64,000 nt of DNA from Pseudomonas sp. JAI120 (GTDB lineage Bacteria; Pseudomonadota; Gammaproteobacteria; Pseudomonadales; Pseudomonadaceae): contig NZ_JACHCZ010000010.1 of the NCBI RefSeq assembly GCF_014207255.1, positions 41,216 through 105,215 on the forward strand. The letters run 5' to 3'. Positions 8,713 to 17,019 of this stretch are shown piece after piece. The position numbers were made by a program, and so were the translations under genes. Every line of letters starts with the position of its first letter. Positions within the stretch are counted from its first letter, which is position 1. The notes under the pieces were generated by a model. That model was not told where the DNA came from, did not search any database, and was given only the letters and a program-made list of their open reading frames with translations.

Positions 8713-8813
8713 TTCGCAGGCGGATTTTGCAATCGGCGTCTATGATTGCAGGCTTGCGGGTTGTAATCTCGAAGCGCTGCAACGCAAAGTACATGGAAAA
8801 TCTGGAGTTCGTC

Positions 8814-9296
8814 ATGAGTGCTTTCCACGACCTGAAACTCAAAGCTTTGGACGGACAAGAGCTGCCGTTGGCGCCCTTCAAGGGGCACGTTGTGCTGGTG
8901 GTCAATGTCGCCTCCAAATGTGGCTTGACCCCGCAGTACGCGGCGTTGGAAAACCTTTATCAGCAGTACAAGGACCAGGGATTTACCGTGCTTGGCTTGC
9001 CGTGCAACCAGTTTGCAGGCCAGGAACCGGGCACCGAGGAAGAAATCCGCGAGTTCTGCAGCCTGAACTACGGCGTGACCTTCCCCCTGGGCAGCAAACT
9101 CGATGTGAACGGTCCTGAGCGTCACCAACTGTACCGTTTGCTGGCGGGCGAGGGCGCGGAGTTTCCTGGGGATATCACCTGGAATTTCGAGAAATTCCTG
9201 CTGGGCAAGGATGGCCGGGTCCTCGCGCGATTCTCGCCGCGTACTGCACCGGATGATCCGACGGTCGTCCAGGCCATCGAAAAAGCCCTGAGTTGA
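8814..9296 (+). CDS. Glutathione peroxidase family (cysteine peroxidase)
   Basis: 160-residue peroxidase that reduces hydroperoxides; bacterial members of this type usually depend on thioredoxin rather than glutathione. The peroxidatic residue is Cys36 in NVASKCGLTP (Cys rather than selenocysteine), with the partner Gln in QFAGQEPG and the Trp-Asn pair in WNFEKFLL. The start at 8814 (MSAFHDLKLKALDG) has GGAG six bases ahead; an in-frame ATG at 8793 is less likely. A trxB gene 4 kb away encodes the presumed reductase of its partner thioredoxin. Confidence 0.93.
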   Translation: MSAFHDLKLKALDGQELPLAPFKGHVVLVVNVASKCGLTPQYAALENLYQQYKDQGFTVLGLPCNQFAGQEPGTEEEIREFCSLNYGVTFPLGSKLDVNGPERHQLYRLLAGEGAEFPGDITWNFEKFLLGKDGRVLARFSPRTAPDDPTVVQAIEKALS

Positions 9297-9308
9297 ACAC
9301 CTGCCGGT

Positions 9309-9382
9309 GCAGCTTCAAGTTCTAAGCTTGAAGCTGCAAGTAGAAGCACAAAGGGTCCTCTTGCAGCTTTAAAATTGCAGCT
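9309..9382. repeat. GCAGCTT inverted-repeat element
   Basis: GCAGCTTCAAG, TTCTAAG, CTTGAAGCTGC makes a hairpin at 9309-9337, and a second imperfect copy (GCAGCTTTAAAATTGCAGCT) ends at 9382. This AGCTTGAAGCTGCAAG type of intergenic hairpin is common in fluorescens-group genomes. It may also end gpx transcription. Confidence 0.6.
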
Positions 9383-9491
9383 ACCCGCTACCTTCATACC
9401 CCTTAATCACCCAAATCAATAGTGCTATTCAGCACGCTGCACTCCCCCATATTATCCACATCATAAACCTCGTCTTCCGTGGAGTGCTCCC

Positions 9492-10595
9492 ATGCCTGTC
9501 CAAGCCTTGTTCAAACCGTTCCAGCTCGGTGCACTGCAGCTGTCGACCCGTGTGGTCATGGCGCCGATGACCCGTTCGTTTTCCCCGGGTGGCGTGCCGA
9601 ATTCCAAGGTCATCGAGTACTACCGCCGCCGAGCCGCTGCCGGCGTGGGCCTGATCATTACCGAAGGCACCGTGGTCGGTCACCCAGCCTCCAACGGCTA
9701 CCCGAATGTCCCGCATTTCTACGGCGAGGCGGCGCTGGCCGGCTGGAAGAAGGTCGTAGATGCCGTGCACGCCGAAGGTGGCAAGATTGTTCCGCAGCTC
9801 TGGCACGTGGGCAGTGTGCGCCGCATCGGTACCGAGCCTGACGCCAGTGTGCCGGCCTACGGCCCGATGGAAAAACTCAAGGATGGCAACGTGGTGGTCC
9901 ACGGCATGACCTCCCAGGACATCAAGGAGGTGATCGCCGCATTCGCCCAAGCCGCCAAGGATGCCCAGCGCATCGGCATGGACGGTGTGGAAATCCATGG
10001 CGCCCATGGCTATCTGGTTGACCAGTTCTTCTGGGAAGGCAGCAACCAGCGCACCGACGAATACGGCGGCAACCTGGCCAACCGCTCGCGCTTTGCCATC
10101 GAACTGATCCAGGCCACCCGCGCTGCGGTCGGCCCGGACTTCCCGATCATCTTGCGTTTCTCCCAGTGGAAACAGCAGGACTACACCGCGCGCCTGGTGC
10201 AAACCCCCGAGGCATTGGGTGAGTTCCTCAAGCCGCTGTCTGAGGCAGGTGTGGATATTTTCCACTGCTCTACCCGTCGCTTCTGGGAGCCGGAGTTCGA
10301 AGGCTCCGACCTCAACCTCGCCGGCTGGACCCGCCAACTCACTGGCAAACCGACGATCACCGTGGGCAGTGTCGGCCTGGATGGCGAATTCCTGCAGTTT
10401 ATGGTCAACACCGACAAGGTTGCACAACCGGCCAGCCTGGAGAAACTGCTGGAGCGGTTGAATAACAACGAGTTTGATCTGGTTGCTGTGGGCCGTGCGC
10501 TGCTGGTAGATCCGGACTGGGCCGTGAAGGTGCGTGAAGGCCGCGAAGGCGACATTCTGCCGTTCAGTCGTGAGGCGTTGACGACCCTGGTGTAA
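9492..10595 (+). CDS. NADH:flavin oxidoreductase, Old Yellow Enzyme family
   Basis: 367-residue FMN enzyme that reduces activated C=C bonds (enones, nitro compounds). A single TIM-barrel domain holds the family marks: MAPMTRSFSPGG near 21, the active-site motif GVEIHGAHGYLVDQFF near 175, SNQRTDEYGGNLANRSRF, and the C-terminal AVGRALLVDPDW. GGAG at 9481 precedes the ATG. The last 32 bases overlap the end of the convergent glycosyltransferase gene. Related Pseudomonas enzymes are the xenobiotic reductases, but the physiological substrate is unknown. Confidence 0.9.
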   Translation: MPVQALFKPFQLGALQLSTRVVMAPMTRSFSPGGVPNSKVIEYYRRRAAAGVGLIITEGTVVGHPASNGYPNVPHFYGEAALAGWKKVVDAVHAEGGKIVPQLWHVGSVRRIGTEPDASVPAYGPMEKLKDGNVVVHGMTSQDIKEVIAAFAQAAKDAQRIGMDGVEIHGAHGYLVDQFFWEGSNQRTDEYGGNLANRSRFAIELIQATRAAVGPDFPIILRFSQWKQQDYTARLVQTPEALGEFLKPLSEAGVDIFHCSTRRFWEPEFEGSDLNLAGWTRQLTGKPTITVGSVGLDGEFLQFMVNTDKVAQPASLEKLLERLNNNEFDLVAVGRALLVDPDWAVKVREGREGDILPFSREALTTLV

Positions 10596-11766
10596 GCGGC
10601 GCCAGGACGGGCACCGGTTGCCCGTCCTCGCACACACCGCGTAACTGGCGCTCGAATTGCTCGATAATCGCCGGCCAGCCCTGGCGACTGGCATGCTGGC
10701 GAGCATTCAGTCGGGCCCTGCGCAAGGTCTCGCGCTCTTCCAGCAGCCAGGTAGCAGCATCGCAAAATGCGTTTTCATCTCCCGGCATCGCCAGCACGCC
10801 GTTGTAGCCATGGCGAATATGCTGGGTGGCGGCGGCCTGGTCGTACGCCACCACGCCCAGGCCAGAGGCCATTGCCTCCAGCACCACATTGCCGAAGGTT
10901 TCGGTCAGGCTGGGGAACAGGAACAAGTCCCCTGATGCGTAATGCCTGGCCAGTTCTTCACCGCGTTGGGTGCCGCAGAACACCGCCTCGGGCAGGTCGC
11001 GCTCAAGCATCGGGCGTTGCGGGCCATCACCGACGATGATCAGCTTCAGCCGACGCTGTGGATAAGTAGCCTGCAGCCCATCAAAGCATCGCTTGAGCAG
11101 CCCGAGGTTTTTCTCCTGGGCCAGGCGCCCCACGTGCAGTACGGCAATATCGTCGTTTTCCAGGCCCCAGCTTTCGCGCAGGGCATTGTCGCGCTTGGCC
11201 GGGTGGAACAGTTGGCTATCCACTCCGCGCGCCAGCATCCCCAGGCGCTCGAAATGCCTGCGCTCCAGTTCCAGACGCTGGCTGGCGCTGGGCACCAGGG
11301 TCAAGCTCGAGCGGTTATGAAACCAACGCAGGTAGTGCGTGACCATGCGGCTCAACAGGCTCAAGCCGTACTGGTTGGAGTACTGCTGGAAATTGGTATG
11401 AAACCCGCTGACCACGCTGATGCCCAAACGCCGCGCCGCCCGCAGCGCCGACAGCCCCAGCGGCCCTTCAGTGGCGATATACAGCACGTCCGGGCGCTGG
11501 CGGGTCCAGCGGCGCAGCAACTTGTGCATCGACGACTGGCCCCATTGCAGGCCGGGGTAACCCGGCAGCGGCCAGCCACGGCAGAGCAGTAAACCATCAT
11601 CGCTGGGCCGGCTCTCGTCGGCGCCCTGGCGCGGGCGTACCAGCTCGACCTGATGGCCGCGCGCGCGTAAACCTTCGCACAGGCGGCCAAGGGTATTGGC
11701 CACCCCGTTGATCTCTGGCGGGAAGGTTTCGGTGATCAGGGTGATGTGAAGCGAAGCTGTCGTCAT
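10564..11766 (-). CDS. Glycosyltransferase, GT4 family
   Basis: 400-residue retaining GT-B glycosyltransferase. It starts at the ATG at 11766 (MTTASLHITLITETFPPEIN). The N-terminal acceptor domain has GVANTLGRL, and the nucleotide-sugar domain has LHVGRLAQEKNLGLL and the GT4 signature FPSLTETFGNVVLEAMASGL. The place between an OYE gene and cysZ matches PA0842 of P. aeruginosa, which I recall being linked to glucuronic/glucosyl glycolipid synthesis under phosphate stress; that role is inference here. No convincing Pho box was found upstream. It may be read from the cysZ transcript (54-base gap). Confidence 0.85.
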   Translation of the reverse strand: MTTASLHITLITETFPPEINGVANTLGRLCEGLRARGHQVELVRPRQGADESRPSDDGLLLCRGWPLPGYPGLQWGQSSMHKLLRRWTRQRPDVLYIATEGPLGLSALRAARRLGISVVSGFHTNFQQYSNQYGLSLLSRMVTHYLRWFHNRSSLTLVPSASQRLELERRHFERLGMLARGVDSQLFHPAKRDNALRESWGLENDDIAVLHVGRLAQEKNLGLLKRCFDGLQATYPQRRLKLIIVGDGPQRPMLERDLPEAVFCGTQRGEELARHYASGDLFLFPSLTETFGNVVLEAMASGLGVVAYDQAAATQHIRHGYNGVLAMPGDENAFCDAATWLLEERETLRRARLNARQHASRQGWPAIIEQFERQLRGVCEDGQPVPVLAPLTPGSSTPHD

Positions 11767-11820
11767 GACCCACAGTGTCGCTATGGGCCATGTCGCCATT
11801 GTGTCATGCAGATGATGGAT

Positions 11821-12585
11821 TTATGACTTGACCACTTTCGACGTCGCCATCGCCTCAGCGCCCTGTTCACGCACCCAGAACAACGTCGCCCCAGCCACTG
11901 CGGCCGGCATCATCAGGAGGTTGACCACCGGCACCAGCAGCACCAGGTAAACAATGCCGCCGAAACTCATGCTCTGCCAGCGTTTCTGGCGCAGCCAGGC
12001 GAGCATTTCGTTCCAGCCCAGCTTGTGGTTATCCGCCGGGTAGTCGATGTATTGGATCGCCATCATCCACACGCCGAACAGCAACCACAGCGGCGCGGCG
12101 ATCAGGTTGACCACCGGAATGAACGACAGGATAAACAGGCCGATGGCCCGAGGCAGGAAGTAGCCCAGCTTGCGCATTTCCCGGGCCAGGGTACGCGGGA
12201 CCATTTCAATCAGCTCGCCCCAACTGAATGCCGGGAAGTCATCAGTGCCACGTACCACCACTTCCACTTTCTCGGAGAGAAAGCCGTTGAACGGTGCCGC
12301 GATGATATTGGCGAGCATGGTGAAAGTGAAAAACACCATCAGCACCACCAGCACCACAAACAGCGGCCATAGCAGGTAATTCAGAAAGCTCAGCCAGCCG
12401 GGCAGGGTCGGCATCAAGTGGTCGACCCACAGGCTGAACTGATGGCCGGCAAAATAGATCAAGCCGACGAACAGCACCAGGTTGATTGCCAGCGGCAGCA
12501 GCACAAACAGGCGCAGGCCGGGGCTTAGCACCAGTCTGAGGCCTTCGCGCAGGTATTGCGGGCCGGAAAGGGCAGGGGCGGGCAT
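11821..12585 (-). CDS. cysZ: Sulfate transporter CysZ
   Basis: 254-residue inner-membrane protein for sulfate uptake feeding cysteine synthesis. Hydrophobic stretches at about 20-45, 60-95, 145-185 and 215-240 match CysZ topology, and the length equals E. coli CysZ (253). The start at 12585 (MPAPALSGPQYLREGLRLVL) has a GGAG ribosome site, and the N-terminal GPQYLREG motif is typical. Family motifs include NIIAAPFNGFLSEKVE and FIPVVNLIAAPLW. It is divergent from trxB, a neighbour in other Pseudomonas genomes. Confidence 0.93.
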   Translation of the reverse strand: MPAPALSGPQYLREGLRLVLSPGLRLFVLLPLAINLVLFVGLIYFAGHQFSLWVDHLMPTLPGWLSFLNYLLWPLFVVLVVLMVFFTFTMLANIIAAPFNGFLSEKVEVVVRGTDDFPAFSWGELIEMVPRTLAREMRKLGYFLPRAIGLFILSFIPVVNLIAAPLWLLFGVWMMAIQYIDYPADNHKLGWNEMLAWLRQKRWQSMSFGGIVYLVLLVPVVNLLMMPAAVAGATLFWVREQGAEAMATSKVVKS

Positions 12586-12879
12586 GGAGAACTCCGAGCA
12601 GGATGACGAACGCGCCGACCTTACCGGCTTTGCCTTCAAGGCGAAAGCGTGGTCGGTGTGACGACATCAACGGTAACAAAGGCGTCGATTAATCGGCCTG
12701 ACTGCATAGAGACCACCTATGAGCTGGATTGTTATTCCGTATTTCCTTAATCTTGCCCCCCTCGATACGCTGCACCCATTATTTTTCAGGGCCTGCGAGT
12801 TAAAGCCTTCCCCAAGTGCTTCGTGGTCCCTTTTTTATTCCAGCCGTCTTGTAGTCCGGGCGGTCGATAGGAGTGAGTC

Positions 12880-13842
12880 ATGTCTGATACCCGTCATTCG
12901 CGAGTGATTATTCTCGGTTCCGGCCCTGCCGGTTACAGCGCTGCCGTCTACGCTGCCCGGGCCAACCTCAAGCCGCTGCTGATCACCGGCATGCAGGCGG
13001 GCGGTCAGTTGACCACCACCACTGAAGTCGACAACTGGCCGGGTGATGTCCACGGCCTGACCGGTCCGGTGCTGATGGAGCGCATGAAAGAACACGCCGA
13101 GCGCTTTGAAACCGAGATCGTGTTTGATCACATCAACAAGGTCGACTTCTCCAAGAAGCCTTACAGCCTGACCGGCGACAGCGGCGTCTACACCTGTGAC
13201 GCGCTGATCATCGCCACCGGCGCCAGTGCTCGCTACCTAGGCCTGCCATCGGAAGAAGCGTTCATGGGCAAAGGCGTTTCCGCTTGCGCCACCTGTGACG
13301 GTTTCTTCTACCGCAACAAGCCGGTCGCCGTGGTCGGTGGTGGCAACACTGCCGTGGAAGAGGCGCTGTACCTGGCCAACATCGCCAGCACCGTGACCCT
13401 GGTTCACCGCCGCGAGACTTTCCGCGCCGAGAAGATCCTGATCGACAAGCTCCACGCCCGTGTGGCTGAGGGCAAGATCATCCTCAAGCTCAACGCCACC
13501 CTGGACGAAGTCCTGGGCGACAACATGGGCGTGACCGGTGCCCGCCTGAAAAACAACGATGGCAGCTTCGACGAGCTGAAAGTCGACGGCGTGTTCATCG
13601 CCATCGGTCACACCCCGAACACCTCGTTGTTCGAAGGCGTGCTGGAAGCTAAAGACGGTTACCTGGTGGTGCAAGGCGGCCGTGAAGGCAACGCTACCGC
13701 GACCAACATCGAAGGCATCTTCGCTGCCGGCGACGTGGCCGACCACGTCTACCGCCAGGCCATCACTTCGGCCGGCGCCGGTTGCATGGCGGCCTTGGAC
13801 GCCGAGCGTTACCTCGACGGTTTGAAGGACGCTTCCTTCTAA
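12880..13842 (+). CDS. trxB: Thioredoxin reductase
   Basis: 320-residue flavoenzyme: NADPH + oxidised thioredoxin to reduced thioredoxin. It has the FAD-binding GSGPAGYSAAVYAARA (13 onward), the redox pair Cys136-Cys139 in SACATCDGFFYRN, the NADPH motif GGGNTAVEEALYLA and the C-terminal GIFAAGDVADHVYRQAITSA. Length is standard. A clear ribosome site ATAGGAGTGAGTC precedes the ATG. It has its own terminator. Confidence 0.97.
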   Translation: MSDTRHSRVIILGSGPAGYSAAVYAARANLKPLLITGMQAGGQLTTTTEVDNWPGDVHGLTGPVLMERMKEHAERFETEIVFDHINKVDFSKKPYSLTGDSGVYTCDALIIATGASARYLGLPSEEAFMGKGVSACATCDGFFYRNKPVAVVGGGNTAVEEALYLANIASTVTLVHRRETFRAEKILIDKLHARVAEGKIILKLNATLDEVLGDNMGVTGARLKNNDGSFDELKVDGVFIAIGHTPNTSLFEGVLEAKDGYLVVQGGREGNATATNIEGIFAAGDVADHVYRQAITSAGAGCMAALDAERYLDGLKDASF

Positions 13843-13851
13843 ATTGTTGAA

Positions 13852-13884
13852 ATAAAAAAACCGGCTGCGAGGCCGGTTTTTTAT
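13852..13884. terminator. Bidirectional terminator between trxB and hopJ
   Basis: AAAAAAACCGGCTGCGAGGC followed by CGGTTTTTT is a stem with an A run before and a T run after, so it can serve trxB on the plus strand and the fol-hopJ cluster on the minus strand. Confidence 0.85.
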
Positions 13885-13902
13885 GCGTGCAATTTAACTG
13901 AC

Positions 13903-14244
13903 TCAGGATTTGCGAGTCAGTGGCTGGGCGGTGAATGTCACACCTGCCAACCCATGGGCAATCAACGCCCGGATATTGCCATGGTCACTGCCCTCAGGCG
14001 TCGCCACCACCGAGCGGTAATGCTCACCAAACGCCAACAGCGCTTCCTGGTCGCTCAAGCCTTCCAACAGCGCCAAGCCCAGGGTCTTGCACGAACCTTC
14101 GTTTTGCCCGGCAGCGTTTTCCACATCGCCATTGGTGAAAGCTTGCGGCTGGTAATCGTAACCGGCAGCGACAAACGCCAGGGTGTCGGCAAAAACATGC
14201 GTGCCGCTGTTGAGGCTGGCGCGCAGGGTGTTCAAATCAGTCAT
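13903..14244 (-). CDS. HopJ-family protein
   Basis: 113-residue protein of the HopJ family, named after a Pseudomonas syringae type III effector but found widely in bacteria without that system. The start is MTDLNTLRASLNSGTH at 14244, which overlaps the end of the DUF1244 gene by 8 bases. Conserved features include ADTLAFVAAGYDYQPQAF and GLALLEGLSDQEALLAFGEH. No secretion gene is near, so a household role is more likely. Last gene of the fol cluster. Confidence 0.85.
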   Translation of the reverse strand: MTDLNTLRASLNSGTHVFADTLAFVAAGYDYQPQAFTNGDVENAAGQNEGSCKTLGLALLEGLSDQEALLAFGEHYRSVVATPEGSDHGNIRALIAHGLAGVTFTAQPLTRKS

Positions 14245-14533
14245 GGGGTTTTCCTTTGGCGAACGCCGCCTGCTGCTCGGCGCTGGCTTCTTGCTGGTAT
14301 TGGGCTTTCCACTCGGCATACGGCATGCCGTACACCACTTCGCGGGCGTCATCGAGGCTCAGCTCGATCTGGCGCTCGTCGGCCTCGGCCTTGTACCACT
14401 TGGACAGGCAGTTGCGGCAGAAGCCGGCGAGGTTCATCAGGTCAATGTTCTGCACATCCTTGCGGCTGTCCAGATGCGCCACCAGCCGGCGGAAGGCGGC
14501 GGCTTCGAGTTCGAGGCGTTGTTGATCGTTCAT
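14237..14533 (-). CDS. DUF1244 protein
   Basis: 98-residue protein of unknown function, DUF1244 family. The start at 14533 is MNDQQRLELEAAAFRRLVAH. The cysteine-containing core NLAGFCRNCLSKWYKAEAD (CxxC) and the GMPYAEWKAQYQ motif are conserved in the family. It lies 23 bases after folX and overlaps hopJ, so it is likely translated with both. A metal or redox role for the CxxC pair is possible but unproven. Confidence 0.85.
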   Translation of the reverse strand: MNDQQRLELEAAAFRRLVAHLDSRKDVQNIDLMNLAGFCRNCLSKWYKAEADERQIELSLDDAREVVYGMPYAEWKAQYQQEASAEQQAAFAKGKPHD

Positions 14534-14556
14534 AGGGCTCACTGACAATTCAGGGG

Positions 14557-14928
14557 TTAGCGGCTGGCCGCCAGGGTAATCGACACCGACTCGGCAAAGC
14601 GCAGGGCATGGGGCTTATCCACTTCGACTTCGGCGTACAGCACCGATTCGTTGCTCATCACCAGGTCCAGCAGTTCCTGGGTCAGGCGCTCCAGCAAGGC
14701 AAAGCGGTTGCCTTCCACGTGGGCGATGATGGCCTTGGTGATGGTGCGGTAGTTCAGCGCGTGGTCGATGTCGTTGTCGCGCACGGCTTCCTGGGCGGCA
14801 TACAGGATGGTCAGGTTGATCAGCACATCCTGCTTGTTGAGGATTTCGTCCTCATTGATACCGATGAAGGTGCGCAGGCACAGGTCCTTGACCCGGATGC
14901 GCGCCATGCCTGGTTGAAGTTGTGGCAT
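14557..14928 (-). CDS. folX: Dihydroneopterin triphosphate 2'-epimerase
   Basis: 123-residue member of the FolB/FolX fold, which epimerises 7,8-dihydroneopterin triphosphate to the monapterin form. It begins at 14928 (MPQLQPGMARIRVKDLCLRT), two bases after the folE stop. Family features are FIGINEDEILNKQDVLINL and YRTITKAIIAHVEG. FolX is preferred over FolB because it sits between folE and folM; the paralogues are close enough that sequence alone leaves some doubt. Confidence 0.88.
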   Translation of the reverse strand: MPQLQPGMARIRVKDLCLRTFIGINEDEILNKQDVLINLTILYAAQEAVRDNDIDHALNYRTITKAIIAHVEGNRFALLERLTQELLDLVMSNESVLYAEVEVDKPHALRFAESVSITLAASR

Positions 14929-14930
14929 TG

Positions 14931-15491
14931 CTACTTGCTCCGTCCAATCAGTTGCAGGAACTCCATGCGCGTGGTGTTCGACTCGCGGAACGCGCCGAGC
15001 ATCACCGAGGTGTTCATGGTTGAATTCTGTTTTTCCACGCCGCGCATCATCATGCACATGTGCTTGGCTTCGATGACCACGGCCACACCAGCGGCCTGGG
15101 TCACTTCCTGGATGGCATCGGCGATTTGCCGGGTGAGGTTTTCCTGGATCTGCAGGCGCCGGGCGAACATGTCGACGATGCGCGCCAGCTTCGACAGGCC
15201 CAGCACCTTGCCCGTCGGAATATAGGCCACGTGGGCCTTGCCGATAAAGGGCAGCAGGTGATGCTCGCACAGCGAATACAGCTCGATGTCCTTGAGGATC
15301 ACCATCTCGTCATTGTCGGAGGCGAACAGTGCGCCGTTGACGATTTCCTCGAGGTTCTGCTCATAGCCATGACACAGGTACTGCATGGCCTTGGCGGCGC
15401 GCTTGGGGGTGTCGAGCAGGCCTTCGCGTTCCGGGTCTTCGCCCAGGCCCTTGAGGATCTCGCGGTAATGGTGGGGCAGGGATAAGGTCAT
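14931..15491 (-). CDS. folE: GTP cyclohydrolase I
   Basis: 186-residue enzyme converting GTP to 7,8-dihydroneopterin triphosphate. The zinc-binding and catalytic residues are in SLCEHHLLPFIGKAHVAYIP (Cys and two His) and the later AKHMCMMMRGVEK (His-Cys). Middle gene of folM-folE-folX, with 20 bases from folM and 2 to folX. The set fits the tetrahydromonapterin branch of Pseudomonas, where H4-monapterin is the cofactor of phenylalanine hydroxylase. Confidence 0.95.
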   Translation of the reverse strand: MTLSLPHHYREILKGLGEDPEREGLLDTPKRAAKAMQYLCHGYEQNLEEIVNGALFASDNDEMVILKDIELYSLCEHHLLPFIGKAHVAYIPTGKVLGLSKLARIVDMFARRLQIQENLTRQIADAIQEVTQAAGVAVVIEAKHMCMMMRGVEKQNSTMNTSVMLGAFRESNTTRMEFLQLIGRSK

Positions 15492-15511
15492 ACAACATCC
15501 TCACAAGCGGC

Positions 15512-16222
15512 TTACTTGATATGCCGCCCGCCGTTGACGGTCAGGGTGGTCCCGGTGACATAGGGGTTGTCCAGCAGGTAACGCACGCTCTGGTAAATCA
15601 CCTCCGGCCCGGGTTCGATGCCCAGTGCCGATTTGGCCAAGACCTTGACGCGGTAGGCCGCGTCGTCGCCTTCGTTGAACATCACCATCGCCGGGGCGAT
15701 GCCGTTGACCTTGATCAGCGGCGCGAACTGCGCGGAAAACGACAGCGTGAGGCTCTCGAGCCCGGCCTTGGTGGCACAGTAGGCGATGTGCTGGCGGCTG
15801 CCCTTGCGCACCACGTCATCGCTGATATGCACGATGTCGGCAGGTGTCGAGCGTTGCAGCAAGGGTGAACAATGCAGGTTGATCAGGTAGGGCGCAAGCA
15901 TGTGCACGCTGAACATATCGCGAAAGGCGCGGCTTTCGTCGCCCGGCGCCTCTGCGACCCACGCCGAAGCATTGTGGATGATTGCACGCAGGCTTTGTGT
16001 GTGTGTGTTCAGTTCAGCGATAAACGCGAGAATCCCGGCTTCAGTGGAAAAGTCGGCAAACACACCGACCGCGCCACGCTCGCGCAGGGCCTGCACGCCA
16101 GGGCGTTCGCTGCGGTAGCTGAAAATCACCGGTTGGCCCTCGTCCAGCAGGCGTTCGGCGCAATGCAGGCCGACGCGCTGGCCGGCGCCGGTGATCAGGA
16201 TCGGGGCGTTCGTTGCAGTCAT
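15512..16222 (-). CDS. folM: Dihydromonapterin reductase
   Basis: 236-residue short-chain dehydrogenase that reduces dihydromonapterin (and dihydrofolate) with NADPH. The N-terminal cofactor motif is TGAGQRVGLHCAERLL, the TGxxxRxG form typical of pteridine reductases rather than the common TGxxxGxG. The catalytic pair is in HIAYCATKAGLESL (Tyr and Lys), and Asn is in IIHNASAW. The start at 16222 (MTATNAPILI) is preferred to an upstream ATG because of GGAGG-like sequence ahead of it. First gene of the monapterin cluster. Confidence 0.92.
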   Translation of the reverse strand: MTATNAPILITGAGQRVGLHCAERLLDEGQPVIFSYRSERPGVQALRERGAVGVFADFSTEAGILAFIAELNTHTQSLRAIIHNASAWVAEAPGDESRAFRDMFSVHMLAPYLINLHCSPLLQRSTPADIVHISDDVVRKGSRQHIAYCATKAGLESLTLSFSAQFAPLIKVNGIAPAMVMFNEGDDAAYRVKVLAKSALGIEPGPEVIYQSVRYLLDNPYVTGTTLTVNGGRHIK

Positions 16223-16279
16223 GGGAGGCTCGCGTCGCTGGCAGGCGCAAATCATACCAGCGACGGGCCGCCCCTGTAC

Positions 16280-16840
16280 TCACGCCGCCGCTTCGGAGGC
16301 CTTGCGGGGGGCAGGCGCTGGGTGCAGCCAGTTCGCCAGCAGGTGGGTCGACAGCGGAATGAACCAGTACACCATCAAGGGCGTGAGTGCCATTGTGCTG
16401 ACCAGCACACGTGGCCCCAGCTCGAGTTCACTGAGCAGCGGCCCCAGGACGAAGTTGAACAGCAGCGACACCGGAAAAAACGCCAGCCAGATCGCCACCG
16501 CCTGCTTCCAGCGTGGCGGACGGGCGCCCGCTGCGCCAAACCAGCCATCGATGCCCCGTACACGGTGCTCGGACGGGTCGGCGAATAAATCGCTCCCACG
16601 GCTCAACCACGCACTGCGTGAGGCGGAAAACTCCCAGGCGTGCAGGGTTTTCTCATCGGCGAAGCGGAAAATGATCTGGAATTCATCGTCATTGGGCGGT
16701 GGGGCCAGCACGCCGGAGCCCAGATAGCCGGGGAAATCGGTGGCCAATTGCTCGCCTTCGCGCAGCCAGGCCATCAGTTCTTCATAGCGCCCTTTGGCCA
16801 CGCGGCGCGCAACCATCAAGGTGACGGGAGAGGTAGACAT
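16280..16840 (-). CDS. Antibiotic biosynthesis monooxygenase (ABM)-domain membrane protein
   Basis: 186-residue protein with an N-terminal ABM-like ferredoxin fold (about 5-100; VTLMVARRVAKGRYEELMAW and FQIIFRFADEKTLHAWE) and a C-terminal part with two hydrophobic helices (about 122-145 and 152-172). Such ABM proteins with membrane tails are common and of unknown function. The start at 16840 is MSTSPVTLMV. It lies 57 bases upstream of folM on the same strand, so it may lead the fol transcript. Enzymatic activity is not assured, as many ABM-fold proteins lack it. Confidence 0.8.
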   Translation of the reverse strand: MSTSPVTLMVARRVAKGRYEELMAWLREGEQLATDFPGYLGSGVLAPPPNDDEFQIIFRFADEKTLHAWEFSASRSAWLSRGSDLFADPSEHRVRGIDGWFGAAGARPPRWKQAVAIWLAFFPVSLLFNFVLGPLLSELELGPRVLVSTMALTPLMVYWFIPLSTHLLANWLHPAPAPRKASEAAA

Positions 16841-17019
16841 TGTGTATCTCCAAATGTACGGGTGCGCTGAACCGGGTAGGTGGCGCACAGACGACGCTGC
16901 GGGGGTGTTGCAGCGACGTGTAAAAAGCAGGCAAGGATTATTCCTGTTTTACCCGAATACACCAGCGACATTGGTCCGAAAAGCGGGAAACTTGAAAAAG
17001 ACAGGTGTAAAGGCGTTAA

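Noticed and set aside
11767..11820. Pho box ahead of the glycosyltransferase
   Set aside because: GTGTCATGC is seen on the plus strand, but no second direct repeat CTGTCAT at the needed spacing.
13903..14244. HopJ as a type III secreted effector
   Set aside because: No secretion genes or hrp-box nearby, and the gene is coupled to DUF1244 and folX; the family is widespread in non-pathogens.
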